Below are positions 5,758-6,410 of a stretch of 6,410 bases of DNA, piece by piece. Position numbers and translations under genes: made by a program. Below the pieces are notes generated by a model that had not been told where the DNA came from, searched no databases, and saw only the letters and a program-made list of their open reading frames with translations. Location: the NCBI GenBank assembly GCA_964438515.1, contig CAYTLK010000152.1, forward strand, positions 1-6,410, given 5' to 3'. The stretch comes from RGIG3701 sp964438515 (GTDB lineage Bacteria; Planctomycetota; Planctomycetia; Pirellulales; Thermoguttaceae). Each line of letters begins with the position of its first letter. Within the stretch, counting starts at the first letter, position 1.

Positions 5758-6080
5758 ACGGACGATTCTAACCGAGCGGTAGCTCGCACTGGGAGCCGCA
5801 ACCTTGCGGTCGTCATCGCGGCTGTCTCGGCGGCAACTCCAGAGCAGTTCTGGATTTTATCGGCCAAATCGGTGAAGCTGTCCTGCGTCAATTTCGCGGC
5901 TCCGGTCATTCCGCGCACCTCGAAAATCTTCGTAAGCAACGAGATTTTCTCCCCTTGCGGCATGTCCTTAATCGCGGCGGTCAGGTCGGTGTTATACTCA
6001 TTCCATTTGAAAATTTCGCAAAAGTCGCAACAACTTTTGTACGATAAATGTATTATAAGGTTTAGTTCAAAAAGTGTCAA
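5739..6080 (-). pseudogene. Phage tail tape-measure protein, internal fragment between IS630 and a structured repeat
   Basis: Of the 113 residues, about 1-27 are encoded by the end of the IS630 element, about 28-90 are tape-measure sequence, and about 91-113 come from structured repeat copy B before a TAG at 5741-5739. The core (DLTAAIKDMPQGEKISLLTK, then IFEVRGMTGAAKLTQDSFTD) matches the conserved pattern of TP901-type tape measures, where a helix with a basic/Gly motif (F-x-x-RG-M-x-GA) precedes a segment checking the number of subunits. Its reading frame is the same as that of the C-terminal remnant at 4338-5666. In intact relatives a further helical stretch usually joins these parts, so some coding sequence appears lost. 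The ATG at 6080 lies in the IS and is not the original start. Confidence 0.6.
5742..5809 (-). repeat. Three-hairpin structured repeat, copy B (minus orientation)
   Basis: Hairpins in minus-strand order are CCGCA/TGCGG around AGGT (5796-5809), CGAGC/GCTCG around TACC (5773-5786) and GTGTC/GGCAC around GCGTTGCT (5742-5759). In hairpin 3 the A-to-G change relative to copy A keeps pairing as a G-U wobble. The hairpin 1 side shares CCGCAA...TGCGGCTCC with copy C. The tail runs into a TAG at 5741-5739 in the tape-measure frame. Confidence 0.75.
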
Positions 6081-6410
6081 GGGCCGAAAATGGAAAATTA
6101 TCGATTGTCATCTGAAATTCTCGAAAATTTGAAGCTGGAGCACCGACGCGCGAAAAAGAAGACGGATGCGGACAGAATTAAGGCGGTTGTGTTGCTCGGA
6201 AGCGGGTGGGCGGTCGGCGACGTCGCGGAAGTTTTGATGATTGACGAAAATACCGTTCGAAAATGGTTTCAAGCCTGGAAAAACGGAGGAACGACGTCGC
6301 TCCTGATGCGTTCCTACACGGGTCGTGAAGCGTTTTTGAATTCCGAACAGCAAGAGATTTTGGCCAAATGGCTTGACGAAAATCTGTGTCAGACGGTCAA
6401 AAAAATCATT
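5995..6410 (+). mobile_element. IS630-family insertion sequence, left part only
   Basis: The element carries the transposase start at 6090 and runs off the window. The left end is placed near the TA dinucleotides at 5993-5996, because tape-measure coding sequence ends there and IS630 elements insert at TA. The right end is not visible, so terminal inverted repeats and the duplicated TA cannot be confirmed. A perfect subterminal hairpin (CAAAAGT 6019-6025, ACTTTTG 6033-6039, 7-nt loop) may be part of the transposase-recognised end. Confidence 0.6.
6090..6410 (+). CDS. IS630-family transposase, N-terminal 107 residues
   Basis: The frame opens at ATG 6090 (MENYRLSSEILENLKLEH) and stays open to the window edge. 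Residues about 17-70 form the winged/helix-turn-helix DNA-binding domain typical of IS630 transposases: a basic helix (RRAKKKTDADRIKAVVLLGS), then GWAVGDVAEVLMIDENTVRK, then WFQAWKNGG and a Ser-Leu-Leu stretch. The catalytic DDE domain lies beyond the window, so activity cannot be judged. The enzyme would cut and paste the element at TA sites. No strong Shine-Dalgarno sequence precedes the ATG, and no clear promoter was found. The gene opposes the phage genes, and its insertion truncates the tape-measure gene. Confidence 0.85.
   Translation, partial: MENYRLSSEILENLKLEHRRAKKKTDADRIKAVVLLGSGWAVGDVAEVLMIDENTVRKWFQAWKNGGTTSLLMRSYTGREAFLNSEQQEILAKWLDENLCQTVKKII

Noticed and set aside
3320..5809. 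Structured repeats as integron attC sites
   Set aside because: Copies A and B contain GTTARAA, but it does not match GTTRRRY. There is no paired RYYYAAC in the expected geometry, no cassette arrangement and no integrase.
1423..5809. Structured repeats as a CRISPR array
   Set aside because: Copies are in mixed orientation, irregularly spaced by hundreds to thousands of bases, lie inside or beside genes, and have no cas genes nearby.
6019..6090. Promoter for the transposase from the TATTAT at 6051-6056
   Set aside because: No acceptable -35 hexamer lies at the correct distance. The AT-rich match alone is not enough.
3320..6410. Structured repeats as non-autonomous derivatives of the IS630 element
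   Set aside because: The visible IS630 left end (5995-6089) shares no recognisable sequence with the repeats, and the 20-bp duplication at copy A is unlike the TA duplication of IS630.

Overview
The window looks like part of a decaying prophage tail-gene region that mobile sequences have invaded. Almost all coding capacity is on the minus strand and reads right to left: a broken tail tape-measure gene (about 6002 to 4338), a 302-aa protein (4338-3430), a 199-aa protein (3319-2720), a 400-aa protein (2723-1521), a roughly 427-aa protein that needs a one-base frame correction (1530-246), an AT-rich intergenic stretch with a strong sigma70-type promoter (86-245), and the first 28 codons of another gene (85-1). 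Most neighbours overlap by a few bases (TAATG, ATGA) or abut with good Shine-Dalgarno sequences, as in a co-transcribed virion-morphogenesis operon. Only the tape measure and the IS630 transposase are recognised with confidence. The four genes downstream of the tape measure are unnamed, and their tail role is inferred from position and composition.

At the right end a plus-strand IS630-family transposase gene begins at 6090 and runs off the window. The insertion sequence has removed or separated the 5' part of the tape-measure gene, leaving a fragment fused to IS-derived sequence. The same gene is broken again at 5640-5810.

The most interesting content is a family of small structured repeats, about 75-95 bp each, with four copies: 1423-1519 (plus), 3320-3408 (minus), 5640-5706 (plus) and 5742-5809 (minus). 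Each copy folds into three successive hairpins. Stem sequences differ between copies but stay complementary. Some loop or core motifs are fixed: GCTNCCGC in hairpin 2 of all four, and the loop GCGTTGCT in hairpin 3 of three. One copy is flanked by a perfect 20-bp direct repeat that regenerates the start of the 199-aa gene. Two copies lie tail-to-tail inside the tape-measure gene and bring in-frame stops. One copy is translated in frame near the N-terminus of the 427-aa protein. I do not recognise this repeat as a named family.

Organism: a bacterium with moderately GC-rich coding sequence, Shine-Dalgarno initiation and an IS630 element. The proteins and the repeat-derived peptides remind me of the Planctomycetota/Verrucomicrobiota/Lentisphaerota group, but that is from memory and weakly supported.
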